A stretch of DNA of 64,000 nucleotides from Alteromonas sp. a30 (GCF_026788005.1 NZ_JABEPE010000017.1:1-64000); one strand, 5' to 3'; shown: positions 1-10,918, counted from the first letter of the stretch. Notes: generated from the letters alone by a model not told the origin. Program-made: numbers and translations.

Positions 1-3000
1 TCCCTGAGCCAATGTATCCCTTTTGATGACGTTTGCCGTGTACACCAGCGCTGGTTTTTAATGCTTGATGGCGACGTAATTTACGTGTCACTAGCGTTGC
101 TTTAACAGATGTTTCCTTCGCATTTTGCGACCCTGCAACATCATTAGCACCTTGTTTTTCAGAGTCTTTTAAGTGAGCAAGCGCCAACTCCGAATCTTCT
201 GCATTGGACACTGACTCAAGCGCAACAATATCGCCCAATAAACTCTGCAACTTGGGCATATTATGCTGCATGAAGTAGTCGCGTAGCGCGCGAATGGTTT
301 GCACTTCAAAGAACAAGGTTTTGGGCAAGTCTCCGAAGGTTTTTTCCAAAACGCCCGTTAGCGAGATGATTAATAGTGAGTCGATGCCGTATTGTTCCAT
401 TGGCGCATCAACGTCTATTTGCCCAACCGACATGCCTAATGAATTGGCAACCTGTTGTTTGAAGTACACCAAAGCCTTATCTGCCAATGCCGAATTGGCG
501 CTGCCTTCAGTGTTGTCATTGGAGGTTGCTTTGGTTGAGGTCGCCGCACTCATTTCAAGCGGCATGTTTGATGGCGTACCTTCATCATGTTGCACATCTT
601 CAAAGTGGGTATTAACAACTCGCGAGGTAAAACCTCTAAGCTGTGCAACAATAAAGCCGCTGCTGTCTCTCGCATCCGTAAGCGTGTGTGCATCAAAAGA
701 AAATATATCGATATCGAGTTTTTCTACGGCGTCTTCTGGGCTGCAACCTTCGCTGTATCGTACCCAGACTTTAACTTGCCTTGGGCAACGCCCAAGAATG
801 CGAATGGACGCTAATGAGAATGGCAAACTGAGTGGCGTGTTTGGGTTTACATTGCCATCAGCATCAAACCAACTTAAGCCTAACGACGCCTGCAACGCAC
901 TATCAATTATGCCGCAAGGCAACTGCATATCGCGAGTGTTGCCAAGGCGAATATCATCTATGGTAATATCCGCAATCACCTGAGGTAAGGCATTCTCAAA
1001 CACCACATTAACTTGCTGTAAGCCTTGGAAGGCACTGCCGTAACCTAAACCGGTTTCGTTAAATCGCGCATACAAGTCGCTAACCGCTATTTCACGTCCT
1101 TTGGCTTGCAGTTGGTTGAGGCTATGCCAATCCATGTTGAGCGCTTCGGCTTGTAAATCACCTCGATATAACGCTACCTGACACTCACTGAATTGCTTAT
1201 CTGTTGAGGCATCCGCAAGGCTATAGGTATTGAATACCGCAATATTTGCCGTGTCACTGGATAAGGCATCCACCACCACATCAATGCTGATGGAAGCCTG
1301 ATCGTTGCTATCGTCTTCGGTATTAGGTGAAATTGCGATAGGCGCTTGCCACACGAGGTCAGATATTACCGCCTGCGTAGAGGTGCTCTTTGAGCTTTGC
1401 CCCGCTTGCGGCGATAACGCTTGCTGCGCGGCAACTAAGGCCATCTCAATGTAAGCTACGCCCGGCAGTACAAGGTTGTTTTTCACTTTGTGGTCGGCAA
1501 GAAACGTCTCTTTTCCAGTAAATTCACTGGTAAAACATACTTCGTAGGCATCGGAATGATTGTGTTGCAATAAGGGGTGTATTGCGGCACTCATAAACCC
1601 GTTTACGGTCCCTCTGTTTTCGTCAACCCAGAAGCTTTCTTGTGCAAACGGATAAGTTGGCAAGTGGCACAATGGCAGATGCTCATCGCCATAAAACGCG
1701 CGCCAATCCACGGCTAATCCACGCACCCAAAAGCGTAATAATTCGTTAAATTGACGCTTTTCAACCCATGTTTCTACGGCGCTGTGAAGCGCTACATCGT
1801 TATTAAATAGCGCAATGTCATCTTCAATATTTTGTGTGTGACCTACAAAGCAATTGTTAGGCAACGCCGCTTTTTCATTTCCTGCGTTATCACGTTGAGC
1901 CTGCAAAAATTCACTCAGGGTTTGCATGAGCTCATCGGCGTTTTTCACCACAGCACCTAGGCGGTATTCATAGGCTTCACGCCCCAGTTGCAAGGTGTAG
2001 GCAACGCGCGCGAAGTGCTGAGGCTGGCTTAAATCACGAACGTGTAACCAATCGAGTAATTGTTGCGCTCGTGCGTGGAGTTGCTGTTGCGTTTTTGCCG
2101 ATAACACAATGGCAAATGGCGCTTGTAGGCTTGTAACGGATTGATTAGGCGCAAGGTATTCTTCCACCACAATGTGCGCGTTTACGCCACCAAATCCAAA
2201 GGAGCTAACACCTGCACGGCGCGGTAGAGGTTGCCCTTTAGCATCGTTAAATGCTGGCCAATCTTGTGCTTGTTGCACGATTCTAAACGGGCTGTTATCC
2301 AGCTCAATGTAAGGATTAATAACTTCACTATGCAAGCTTTTAACAAGGCGTTTATGTTTGAGCTGCAACAACACTTTAATAATGCCCGCAATACCGGCAG
2401 CTAATTCTAAATGCCCGATATTGGTTTTTACGGAGCCTAAAGCACAGGTTTTGTTCTTGTAAGCTGGGTGCTGATTAACATGTAAACCTGCACCTTCGAA
2501 TAGTGTGGCAAAAGCATTTTTTAAGCTATTCACTTCAACTGGATCGCCAAGCGGTGTGCCAGTTCCGTGAGCTTCAATATAACCAATAGTGTCGGGTGAT
2601 ACGCCTGCATCTTTGTAGGCTGCAACCAGTAATGCGGTTTGCGCTTTTACATTTGGTGCGGTCAGTGAGTTGGCGCGTCCACCGTGATTTTCAGCACTGC
2701 CGAGTAAGGTGGCGTAAATTGCGTTCCCATCGCGTTCAGCATCGGCCAAACGCTTCAATACGATAATACCAACGCCTTCGCCACGCACGTAACCGTTCGC
2801 GGCTTTGGAGAAGGTTTTACAACGACCATCTTCGCTGAGCATGCCAGCTTTACTGAAACTAATGTGTTCTGCTGAATTGACGATAACGTTTGCACCACCG
2901 GCAATGGCAAGGTCTGACTCACCACTACGCAAGCAACGAATTGCACGATGTGCTGCCACTAATGCACTTGAGCACGCCGTTTCTACTGGTTCACTAGGCC

Positions 3001-6000
3001 CGTGAAGGTTCAATAAATAGCTGATCCGATTCGGGCCTAAGCTGGGCGACATGCTGGTAGCGGTAAAGCCTTCAATCGCCATTCCTTCACTGGTGGTACG
3101 TTGATCGTAACCACTGCTTGCTGTTGCTAGGAATATCGCCGTATTGCTGCCGGAAAGGCTGGAAGGCACAATAGCGGCGTCCTCTAACGCATGCCAAACA
3201 TGGGTAACAAGCAAACGCTGTTGCGGGTCCATTGCCACCACTTCTCTTGGCGAAATGCCGAAGAATAATGGGTCGAACTTGTCGGCATTATCGATAAACC
3301 CGCCCCATTTGGCGTTGGTTTTATTCACTTCTTTTTGCGGATCGCCGTAAATTGCCTGCCAACTCCAACGCGATGCAGGCACTTCACCAATGCAATCCTG
3401 ACCTTGCGCGAGGACATCCCAAAATGCGTCAGCATCTTTGGCTTGTGGGAATTCACAGCTTAATCCTACTACCGCTATTTTGCTGTTTTCACTCCCATGA
3501 CTAGGCTCATCAACGTTAAGCACGCCACCTAAGTTCACACTGGGTTTTCTCACACGAGCAACACGCGGCGTACGTTTACTTCGGCTGTTTTTCGCTATTG
3601 ATAGCGTGTCAGAAATCGCGCTATCAGCAGTGACATTAGTTGAGTTAGCACTTGCAGAAACAGCTTCAGCAAACACACTTTGCATCTCGGCGACATGCTC
3701 TTCTAATAAGTAATCCGCAAAGTCGCCTAAGGTTGGGTATTCAAAGAAAATGGTTGGCTGAACACTAATGCCAAATTCATTGCCAATCTCATTACTAAAG
3801 GTGGTAAGGGTTATGGAATCGAAGCCGTAATCGCTTAATTCGGTATCAATATCGACATCTTCGGCACGCAGTTTTAGTAAGTCACAAACCACTGCTGTTA
3901 GCTTTTTGATCAACGCTTGCAAAAGCGCATTGCTATCGTTACCCACATCAGCCTCGGATGAATCCGATAAACTGGCTTGAGCACTCTTCACTGCACTGGC
4001 ATTTTGACTTGGGCTTTTTTGCGCTGGAGACTCTGCGTTTTCAGTGTTGACCAATGCCTCACCCAATACCCCTGAAACGGCCTGTGGATGCTGTTCTAGC
4101 AGGTACTCGGCAAACTCGCTCAAGGTTTGATATTCGAAGAAAATGGTCGGCTGAATATTAATACCAAACTCGTTGCCAATATCATTGCTAAAGGTGGTGA
4201 ATGTGATGGAATCGAAACCGTAGTCGCTTAGCTCAGTATCGAGGTCAACATCTTCTACACGAAGTTTTAGTAGCTCACAGACCCGTTGAGTAAGCTGCCT
4301 GATAAGCCGCGTTTGCATGCTGTCATGGCTCGCACTCACCTCACTAATCTCGACATGATTTGGTTTGCTTAACGCTGCATTACTATTGGTGTTAGCTGCA
4401 TCACCCGCTGTTAAAGCCTCAGCGAGGAAGCCTTGAACCATTGCTTTTTGCCCTGTAAACACCCACATTTGCGACAAGGAATGCTGTAAGGCAAGTTCAA
4501 TGCTTTTCTCAAAGGCCAGTCGCCCAACATCTCCGGTTAATAACCCCCAACCTTCATCTTCAATCTGTTTTAGAACCGCATCATTAACCGTCATACCAGA
4601 AACAGATGGATGCCATAATGGCCAGTTAATGGCTAAACTCAAGCCTCGGCGCTTGCCAGAGGCTACCCACTGATTTCGCTGCACAAAAAACGAATCCATA
4701 AAGGCGTTAGCAGTGGCATAATCCACTTGGCCCGCATTACCCAGCGCACTTATGGAAGAAAAGGTAATAAAGGCTTTTAAGTCAATATTTTGCGTAGCTA
4801 AATCGAGGTGAGTTAAGCCTTCTACTTTGGGCGCTAATACACGACTCACATCGGCTAACTGCTTTCTAACGAGGTAGCTATCGGAGAGAATACCGGCACT
4901 GTGCACAACAACATCTAGCTTGCCGTATTGCGCCATGATTTGGGCAACACATCCCACCACTTCACCTTCGTCGCAAACATCCATCGACACGTACTCGGCT
5001 TGTACGCCAAGCGCTCGAAGCTGCGTGAGCTTGCTCTGTGCTTTTTCATTTAGTGCTGAGCGCCCCGTTAACACCAGCACGGCCCCTGTGCTGTGTTTTG
5101 CAATGTGCTGAGCAAATAGCCAACCTAAACCACCCACACCTCCGGTGATAAGGCAGACATTTCCGGGTTGTTGAACACGAGAAACAAAATCGGTGTTGTT
5201 GTTATCAAGCTGTTCGATAAGCGCCCAATCGTGTGCTTGTGCAGCAGGTAACGCGGTATCGCTAAGCGATGCCAAACGCACTTCTCGATACCCCGAATCG
5301 GCCACGAGCTTGAGTGTGCTCGCCAGCGCTTGTGCTGAATTTGCTGAATCATGCGAAACCTGTTCAACGCCAATCAGTTGTACTTCTAAGCGTGGATTTT
5401 CCTGACAAACCGTACGGCAAATGCCGTTTAATGCCCACAATAATTGCGCGAAAGCATTGGCGTTGCTGGCACTTTGCAGCCCCTGTTGGGTATTCGTCGT
5501 AGTGCAAGGGAACAGCACTTGTACTAGGGTTTTACCCTTGGCTAAGTTTTTAAGTTTGTTTTGGAAAAATGCAATTAATTCGTTACTGATAACGGTGAAA
5601 CGCTTTGCCGCAACGAGTTCAGCACTGCCCCCTTCATATTCAGGCACGCTGTCTTGTGGCAACGCAGCTTTCATCGCGAAAAAAGTAAAATCGGCTTCAA
5701 GTGGAGAAAGCGCAGCTTGTAGGGTTTCTCCTAATACGACTAATTCGTGATGCGAGTAAGACACGCCATTGGATGCCTGACGTAAATCAACTTCTCGCCA
5801 CAAATTTCGATACAACTGAGTGACATTGTTAGCGCTTGAAACTCGTTCAGGAATGGGATCAAACGCATCATCACTCACAGAAACATACTGTGGCTCAGGC
5901 TCAACACGGGTAACTTCGGAGGCAAAATGAGCCTCAGAATCCACATTTGTAGGCAAGTTTAAAGCTGAATTTTCGCCAACCGCCCTTGCCGTAAAACCAC

Positions 6001-9000
6001 GGAACTGCACAATGAGCTTACCGTGGTTTTCTCCCCCGGTGTTGTCGACTACATCAATATCCAACCGTTCTACTGCGTCGTTAGGCCCACAACCTTCAGC
6101 GTATCTAACCCAAATACGCATAGCGTGTGGGCAGCGCGAGACAATGTTTATTTGTTCCAATGCAAAGGGAAGACTTAAAGGCGTATCTGTTTTTTCATTG
6201 CCGGCTTCATCGAACCACGTCAAGCCTAAACCCGATTGCGCTACACTATCGAGCAAGCCCGGCGGCAACATCATATTGGCGGTATCGCCTAACACATCAT
6301 CGAACAATTCAATATCGGCCAAAAGCACGGGTAAACCATCACGCTGTATTACTTGGATATGCGTTAAACCTTTATGGCTAGGGCCGTAGTCTATGCCGGA
6401 TGCAAGATAACGTTGGTAGAAGCGTTGAGGGTCGATGACTAACGCTGCATTTGTTGCTTCGCTAACCAATATTGATGCTACGTTGGATTCAGCCAAGGCA
6501 TTTTCAGATGCGCGGCTTTCCAGTAAATGCAATGAGACGATACATTGGCACAGCAGTGAGTCTTCACCTTCAGGCTGCACTTTGTAGAAATCAACCGCAA
6601 AAGCCAGCTTTTCGTTGGCATGAACTTCAACGCCTTCAACATTGACTTTTAAGGTTTTGCCGTGCGCTTCGGAGCAAATGAACGGCTGCATCCAAACTAA
6701 ATCAGACACCACAAATTGCGTCGATTCACTAATGCTTTCACCCACTAATTGCGCTACCGCAGCGCGAGCCGCCTCAATGTAAGTCATACCGGGCAACACT
6801 GGCTGCTCATTCACACGATGATGATTTAAAAACGCTTCTTCCCCGGTGAAAACACTGCTAAAGGTTAATGCATTGAGGTTTGAATCGTTGCGATGTAACA
6901 ATGGATGCAATGCCGAGCGGCTCGTTGCAACAGACGCGGCTCCCTGAGTTTGCCCCACATAATTTTTCCCCGATAGTTCGTACCAATATCGAGTACGATT
7001 AAACGGATAAGTTGGTAAGCTAATACGACGAATAGGCGTGCCGGAATAAAGTGCATTCCAATCGATTTCCAGCCCTTTTACCCAAACCGCCAGAAGCTTG
7101 TCGAAGTCACGCTGCGCTATCCAATGCGATAGAGTTTGCTCAAAATTCTCCTCCGACTTCAGCGCGGCTAGGCTTTCATCGTCGAGGTTTACTTTCCCGC
7201 TGAAAATCCTGACACTCGGAGCGTTTTGAGGCGCCGAGCCTAATTGTTCTTGCTCCAGTGCAACGTACAGGGTTGCTTTGAGTGACGCTAAATCGGTGAC
7301 GATTGTGGCTAAGCGCCAATCGAACGCTTCTCTTCCGACTTGTAACGTGTAAGCAATGCGTTCGATGTCCTGCGCCTGATATTTACCTGACTCCAATGCA
7401 TCTAAAAGTTGTTGAGCTTGCTGTTTAAGCTGCGCCTGATTACGCGCCGAAAGCACGATGGCATAAGGCCCTTTGTGCTGAATTTGCTCAGGTTGCGCAA
7501 TGTATTGTTCAACAATTAGGTGAGCATTGCTGCCACCTGCACCAAATGAGCTTAAGCCAGCAATAAGCGGCTTATTATTGTCATGTGATGCGGGTTTCCA
7601 TTCGCTAAGTTCACGGTTAACAACAAATGGTGTGGCTTCAAAATCGATATGCGGGTTTAAGGTTTGGGAATGAATACTCGGCACTAATTGCTTGTGTTTA
7701 AACTGCAACAACACCTTAGTTAAACCTGCAATGCCAGCAGCACTTTCGCAATGCCCGATATTGGATTTTACTGATCCGATGCGGCAAAAACCGGTGGCAT
7801 CGGTTTGTGTTGAATAGGCACGCGTCAACCCCGCAACTTCAATCGGATCGCCTAATGATGTGCCTGTACCGTGAGCTTCTATGTAGCTAATATCTTGCGG
7901 CTTAACCCCGGCTTCCGCCATTGCTTTAACAATAACGTCTTCTTGCGCGAGCGGGTTGGGCACGGTGAATCCATTGGTTTTACCTCCATGATTCACCGCA
8001 ACACTCAGGATAACGCCATAAATATGGTCGCTATCTTGCTCGGCTTCTTCTAAGCGTTTGAGTAATACCGCGCCAATGCCTTCACTGGGTACATAACCAT
8101 CGCCACCCTCACCAAATGCCATGCAACGGCCATTACTGGCAGTGAAATTATCTTGCGATAACAGCAAGTATTTATTGGGATGCACATTAACGTTCGTACC
8201 ACCAGCAATCGCCATATCGCAAACGCCACTGCGGATCGACTGACACGCCAACTGTATTGCGGTTAACGAAGACGAACACATGGTATCAAGCGCCACACTA
8301 GGGCCAATCCAATTACAGAAATACGACACCCTATTCGCAATAGAACTCGGGTTGCCACTTAACGCAATGCCGTCCCCTTGTTCTTGGGCTTGCGCTCCAT
8401 AAAGGTGGTATTCCTGATAGGTAACGCCCACGAATACCCCAATATTGCCCGACAAGGTTTTTGCATCGACTGACGATTCACGCGCCGCCAATTGCCCACG
8501 GGTATAACCGGCATCTTCAATGGTTTGATAAACGCATTCTAAAAATAAGCGTTCTTGCGGATCTAAAATTTCCGCTTCACGCGGCGAAATACCAAAGAAC
8601 AAGGGATCGAACTGGTCCACTCCATCAATAAATCCCCCCCATTTGCTGTAGGTTGTTCCCACACTGTTTTTATCAGGATTGAAATAACGGTCATGATCCC
8701 ACCTATCTGCTGGCACTTCGGTAATGCTGTCTTTGCCTGCTTTGAGGTTATCCCAAAAGGTGTCTAAATCATTGGCTTGAGGGTATTTTCCGGCCAAGCC
8801 GATGATGGCTATTTTGCCTGAACCAATGATGCGATTTTGCCCGAAACCAGATTGCATTAGTCCATTTTTCGTTGCGCGTTCTTGCTTATTCGCTTTTGTT
8901 GACTGACGACGAGCCATTGCGTTTTCTATTACATCATCGTCGGTCATGACGGCGCTGGATTGCGTAGATTGCTCTAATGCAACAATGTCACCCAATAAAA

Positions 9001-10888
9001 CACGGAGTTGTTCGGCATGATTCTCAACAAAGTACTCATTTAATTCACGAATGGTTTTCGCTTCATAAAACAGTGTTTTGGGCAATGCACCAAAGGTTTT
9101 TTCTAGTGTTGCAGTCAACGCCAATACCAATACCGAGTCGATCCCGTATTTTTCCATTTCGGCGTCAACATCAATGCGCTCCGGCGGTAAACTTAACGAT
9201 TCCGACAATAATTGTTTGAGCAGTAAGAGTGATTTTTCTTTGAACTGGACGGCATCGGAAGTGGCTGTTTCCGGGGCTTTTTCGGCAAAATGAGCCTCAG
9301 AATCCACATTTTGATCCAAGCTTAAGCGATCTTGGGCAGGATGAGCCTTCACCGTTAAGCCGCGAAGCTTAGCAACTACGCGTGGCTCGGCGGCATGAGT
9401 CTCTGAGACAGTCGAGTCAACATCCGCGATGTCGATATCCACCTTGATAAAGAGGTTTTCAGCGTGTTCATCAATATTGAAATCGTCGCTATAACGCACC
9501 CATATCTTGGCTTTTGCTGAGCACTTGCCCAGAATATCTAATGAATCCAAAGTGTACGGCAAGGCCAGCGTATTGTTTAGTTTGCTGGCGTTTTCACTCT
9601 CATCACCAAACCAGCACAGCGCCATGACGGCCTGCAACGCGCTATCGATAACACTCGGCGGTAACGTCATGCACTCTGCATTGCTGAATGTTAGCGAGGA
9701 ACAGGCGATATTTGCGATCACTTGCGTGGCATCCTGCTCGCCAACTAACGCAACATGAGTTAAGCCTTGGTAGCTCGGACCGTACTGTAAGCCCGCGTCT
9801 GCAAAGCGCGTATACATATCCTGTGTTGATATGGCGCTGCTATTATTAGTGTTGTTTTGGTTTAATAACGCTTTCCAATTGGCATCCATATCGGCCGAAT
9901 TGTGAGCGATATTTTTTGCGGTGATACTCGCTAAACACTGGCAAAACAGGACTTCTTGTTGGTTTTCTGCTTCTACAGGCTGATAAATATCGACCTCAAA
10001 ACGCTGCGTATCAATCAAATTCACTTCAATGCGAATCGTGTTTTCTGCTGTTAAGGCATGCGCTTTAAATGGTTGCAACCACACCATATCGTTTATGGTT
10101 ATTTGGTTACTTTCTAGGTTTTCTTTGCCGACCAATTGCACAATTGCGGCGTGAACCATTTCGAAATACACCGCAGCGGATAACGTTGGAACACCATTAA
10201 TTTTGTAGTCTTGCAGCAAACGGGAATCGGCATTTAACGTGCTGCTAAAACACAAGTCGTAAAGCGTTGATTCATTGCGTTGCACTAATGGATGTATTGC
10301 CGACGGCAAAGCATCGTGGTCGTTAACTTGCGTCAGCGATTTGGCAAGCAAAGACGCATCGGCTTCAAACCAGTAGGAATCCGGCGCAAAAGCATAAGTC
10401 GGCAAGGATATGCGCTTTGGTAATGCGGCGGTTTCGCCGTCATACAACGCTTCCCAATCCACGTCTAAACCCAATAACCAGTGAATGCCTGCGTGAAGTT
10501 GCTGTACCGCAATATCTGAAAGGTCGGCCATATTCAGTTGGGATGCGGCACTGGCTTTATCGGTAATTACAGGCACAGTGGCAAAAAGGCTGTCTTCGTC
10601 CACCGTTGCCGCGTTACGCATGGCAACACAGCTTGGTTTGGCATTGGCATCGTTTGGCTGTGCGATGAGGGCATTCAGTTGGTTGGCTAAGTCTTGTGTT
10701 GAGGTCACTAACAGCGCAAGGCGTGTATCCAAACGAACACGTCCCACTTGCAAGGTATAGGCAATGTTTTCAATTTCTGCCTGAGCACCTTCGTCCGACG
10801 CTAGAAATTGCGCCAGTTTTTGTATGGTTGCGAAGAGTCGCTGTGCATTTTGTGCAGAAAGAACAATCAACTTTTCATTTTTAGACAT
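1..10888 (-). CDS. trans-AT polyketide synthase, multimodular (3' end off window)
   Basis: Type I modular PKS subunit that extends and modifies an acyl chain on carrier proteins. It is open from an ATG at 10888 to the window edge, about 3,629 codons. Domains in order: a KS-flanking linker with no KS before it; DH1; ACP1 (Ser near 9135); KS2 (Cys near 8277 in DTMCSSS, then EAHGTGT and SNIGHCE); linker; DH2; KR (TGGVGGLG near 5145, Ser and DYATANA active site); tandem ACP2 and ACP3 (Ser near 4209 and 3816); KS3 (Cys near 2973 in ETACSSA); linker; DH3; ACP4 (Ser near 378). No acyltransferase follows any KS, which is the hallmark of trans-AT systems; two free AT homologues lie upstream. DH1 reads DYKINGVP where the catalytic His is expected, so it is probably inactive. 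DH2 and DH3 keep the His and the DSxxQ Asp. Modules 1 and 3 show no KR. The ribosome site before the ATG is weak. The product is unknown. Confidence 0.93.
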   Translation of the reverse strand, partial: MSKNEKLIVLSAQNAQRLFATIQKLAQFLASDEGAQAEIENIAYTLQVGRVRLDTRLALLVTSTQDLANQLNALIAQPNDANAKPSCVAMRNAATVDEDSLFATVPVITDKASAASQLNMADLSDIAVQQLHAGIHWLLGLDVDWEALYDGETAALPKRISLPTYAFAPDSYWFEADASLLAKSLTQVNDHDALPSAIHPLVQRNESTLYDLCFSSTLNADSRLLQDYKINGVPTLSAAVYFEMVHAAIVQLVGKENLESNQITINDMVWLQPFKAHALTAENTIRIEVNLIDTQRFEVDIYQPVEAENQQEVLFCQCLASITAKNIAHNSADMDANWKALLNQNNTNNSSAISTQDMYTRFADAGLQYGPSYQGLTHVALVGEQDATQVIANIACSSLTFSNAECMTLPPSVIDSALQAVMALCWFGDESENASKLNNTLALPYTLDSLDILGKCSAKAKIWVRYSDDFNIDEHAENLFIKVDIDIADVDSTVSETHAAEPRVVAKLRGLTVKAHPAQDRLSLDQNVDSEAHFAEKAPETATSDAVQFKEKSLLLLKQLLSESLSLPPERIDVDAEMEKYGIDSVLVLALTATLEKTFGALPKTLFYEAKTIRELNEYFVENHAEQLRVLLGDIVALEQSTQSSAVMTDDDVIENAMARRQSTKANKQERATKNGLMQSGFGQNRIIGSGKIAIIGLAGKYPQANDLDTFWDNLKAGKDSITEVPADRWDHDRYFNPDKNSVGTTYSKWGGFIDGVDQFDPLFFGISPREAEILDPQERLFLECVYQTIEDAGYTRGQLAARESSVDAKTLSGNIGVFVGVTYQEYHLYGAQAQEQGDGIALSGNPSSIANRVSYFCNWIGPSVALDTMCSSSLTAIQLACQSIRSGVCDMAIAGGTNVNVHPNKYLLLSQDNFTASNGRCMAFGEGGDGYVPSEGIGAVLLKRLEEAEQDSDHIYGVILSVAVNHGGKTNGFTVPNPLAQEDVIVKAMAEAGVKPQDISYIEAHGTGTSLGDPIEVAGLTRAYSTQTDATGFCRIGSVKSNIGHCESAAGIAGLTKVLLQFKHKQLVPSIHSQTLNPHIDFEATPFVVNRELSEWKPASHDNNKPLIAGLSSFGAGGSNAHLIVEQYIAQPEQIQHKGPYAIVLSARNQAQLKQQAQQLLDALESGKYQAQDIERIAYTLQVGREAFDWRLATIVTDLASLKATLYVALEQEQLGSAPQNAPSVRIFSGKVNLDDESLAALKSEENFEQTLSHWIAQRDFDKLLAVWVKGLEIDWNALYSGTPIRRISLPTYPFNRTRYWYELSGKNYVGQTQGAASVATSRSALHPLLHRNDSNLNALTFSSVFTGEEAFLNHHRVNEQPVLPGMTYIEAARAAVAQLVGESISESTQFVVSDLVWMQPFICSEAHGKTLKVNVEGVEVHANEKLAFAVDFYKVQPEGEDSLLCQCIVSLHLLESRASENALAESNVASILVSEATNAALVIDPQRFYQRYLASGIDYGPSHKGLTHIQVIQRDGLPVLLADIELFDDVLGDTANMMLPPGLLDSVAQSGLGLTWFDEAGNEKTDTPLSLPFALEQINIVSRCPHAMRIWVRYAEGCGPNDAVERLDIDVVDNTGGENHGKLIVQFRGFTARAVGENSALNLPTNVDSEAHFASEVTRVEPEPQYVSVSDDAFDPIPERVSSANNVTQLYRNLWREVDLRQASNGVSYSHHELVVLGETLQAALSPLEADFTFFAMKAALPQDSVPEYEGGSAELVAAKRFTVISNELIAFFQNKLKNLAKGKTLVQVLFPCTTTNTQQGLQSASNANAFAQLLWALNGICRTVCQENPRLEVQLIGVEQVSHDSANSAQALASTLKLVADSGYREVRLASLSDTALPAAQAHDWALIEQLDNNNTDFVSRVQQPGNVCLITGGVGGLGWLFAQHIAKHSTGAVLVLTGRSALNEKAQSKLTQLRALGVQAEYVSMDVCDEGEVVGCVAQIMAQYGKLDVVVHSAGILSDSYLVRKQLADVSRVLAPKVEGLTHLDLATQNIDLKAFITFSSISALGNAGQVDYATANAFMDSFFVQRNQWVASGKRRGLSLAINWPLWHPSVSGMTVNDAVLKQIEDEGWGLLTGDVGRLAFEKSIELALQHSLSQMWVFTGQKAMVQGFLAEALTAGDAANTNSNAALSKPNHVEISEVSASHDSMQTRLIRQLTQRVCELLKLRVEDVDLDTELSDYGFDSITFTTFSNDIGNEFGINIQPTIFFEYQTLSEFAEYLLEQHPQAVSGVLGEALVNTENAESPAQKSPSQNASAVKSAQASLSDSSEADVGNDSNALLQALIKKLTAVVCDLLKLRAEDVDIDTELSDYGFDSITLTTFSNEIGNEFGISVQPTIFFEYPTLGDFADYLLEEHVAEMQSVFAEAVSASANSTNVTADSAISDTLSIAKNSRSKRTPRVARVRKPSVNLGGVLNVDEPSHGSENSKIAVVGLSCEFPQAKDADAFWDVLAQGQDCIGEVPASRWSWQAIYGDPQKEVNKTNAKWGGFIDNADKFDPLFFGISPREVVAMDPQQRLLVTHVWHALEDAAIVPSSLSGSNTAIFLATASSGYDQRTTSEGMAIEGFTATSMSPSLGPNRISYLLNLHGPSEPVETACSSALVAAHRAIRCLRSGESDLAIAGGANVIVNSAEHISFSKAGMLSEDGRCKTFSKAANGYVRGEGVGIIVLKRLADAERDGNAIYATLLGSAENHGGRANSLTAPNVKAQTALLVAAYKDAGVSPDTIGYIEAHGTGTPLGDPVEVNSLKNAFATLFEGAGLHVNQHPAYKNKTCALGSVKTNIGHLELAAGIAGIIKVLLQLKHKRLVKSLHSEVINPYIELDNSPFRIVQQAQDWPAFNDAKGQPLPRRAGVSSFGFGGVNAHIVVEEYLAPNQSVTSLQAPFAIVLSAKTQQQLHARAQQLLDWLHVRDLSQPQHFARVAYTLQLGREAYEYRLGAVVKNADELMQTLSEFLQAQRDNAGNEKAALPNNCFVGHTQNIEDDIALFNNDVALHSAVETWVEKRQFNELLRFWVRGLAVDWRAFYGDEHLPLCHLPTYPFAQESFWVDENRGTVNGFMSAAIHPLLQHNHSDAYEVCFTSEFTGKETFLADHKVKNNLVLPGVAYIEMALVAAQQALSPQAGQSSKSTSTQAVISDLVWQAPIAISPNTEDDSNDQASISIDVVVDALSSDTANIAVFNTYSLADASTDKQFSECQVALYRGDLQAEALNMDWHSLNQLQAKGREIAVSDLYARFNETGLGYGSAFQGLQQVNVVFENALPQVIADITIDDIRLGNTRDMQLPCGIIDSALQASLGLSWFDADGNVNPNTPLSLPFSLASIRILGRCPRQVKVWVRYSEGCSPEDAVEKLDIDIFSFDAHTLTDARDSSGFIVAQLRGFTSRVVNTHFEDVQHDEGTPSNMPLEMSAATSTKATSNDNTEGSANSALADKALVYFKQQVANSLGMSVGQIDVDAPMEQYGIDSLLIISLTGVLEKTFGDLPKTLFFEVQTIRALRDYFMQHNMPKLQSLLGDIVALESVSNAEDSELALAHLKDSEKQGANDVAGSQNAKETSVKATLVTRKLRRHQALKTSAGVHGKRHQKGYIGSG
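3740..4320 (-). repeat. tandem duplicated ACP domains inside the PKS
   Basis: Two adjacent carrier-protein domains share the core LSDYGFDSIT and a downstream FFEYxTL helix. Their DNA is very similar by eye (compare 4130-4290 with 3740-3900), so they arose by duplication. Tandem ACPs are common in trans-AT synthases and often raise flux or mark beta-branching modules. Here the residue six after the phosphopantetheine Ser is Phe in both, not the Trp that flags beta-branching ACPs. Confidence 0.8.
5921..5948 (-). repeat. 28-bp perfect repeat in PKS inter-domain linkers (copy 2)
   Basis: Second copy of the 28-base block at 9284-9311, in the linker between DH2 and KR of the next module and in the same reading frame. 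It probably marks an ancestral module duplication or recombination joint. Confidence 0.85.
9284..9311 (-). repeat. 28-bp perfect repeat in PKS inter-domain linkers (copy 1)
   Basis: The same 28 bases occur at 5921-5948. Both copies encode the residues NVDSEAHFA in the linker after a DH domain. A perfect match inside a disordered linker, where protein selection is weak, suggests recent duplication or gene conversion between modules. Confidence 0.85.
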
Positions 10889-10918
10889 GTTAGTTACCAA
10901 ATCAAAAACCTATACGTT

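Noticed and set aside
3740-4320. Tandem ACPs as beta-branching ACPs
   Set aside because: The flag Trp six residues after the carrier Ser is Phe in both copies, so the position alone does not support it.
294-9758. Several plus-strand open frames across the PKS region
   Set aside because: They lie antisense to a continuous minus-strand reading with clear KS, DH, KR and ACP motifs.
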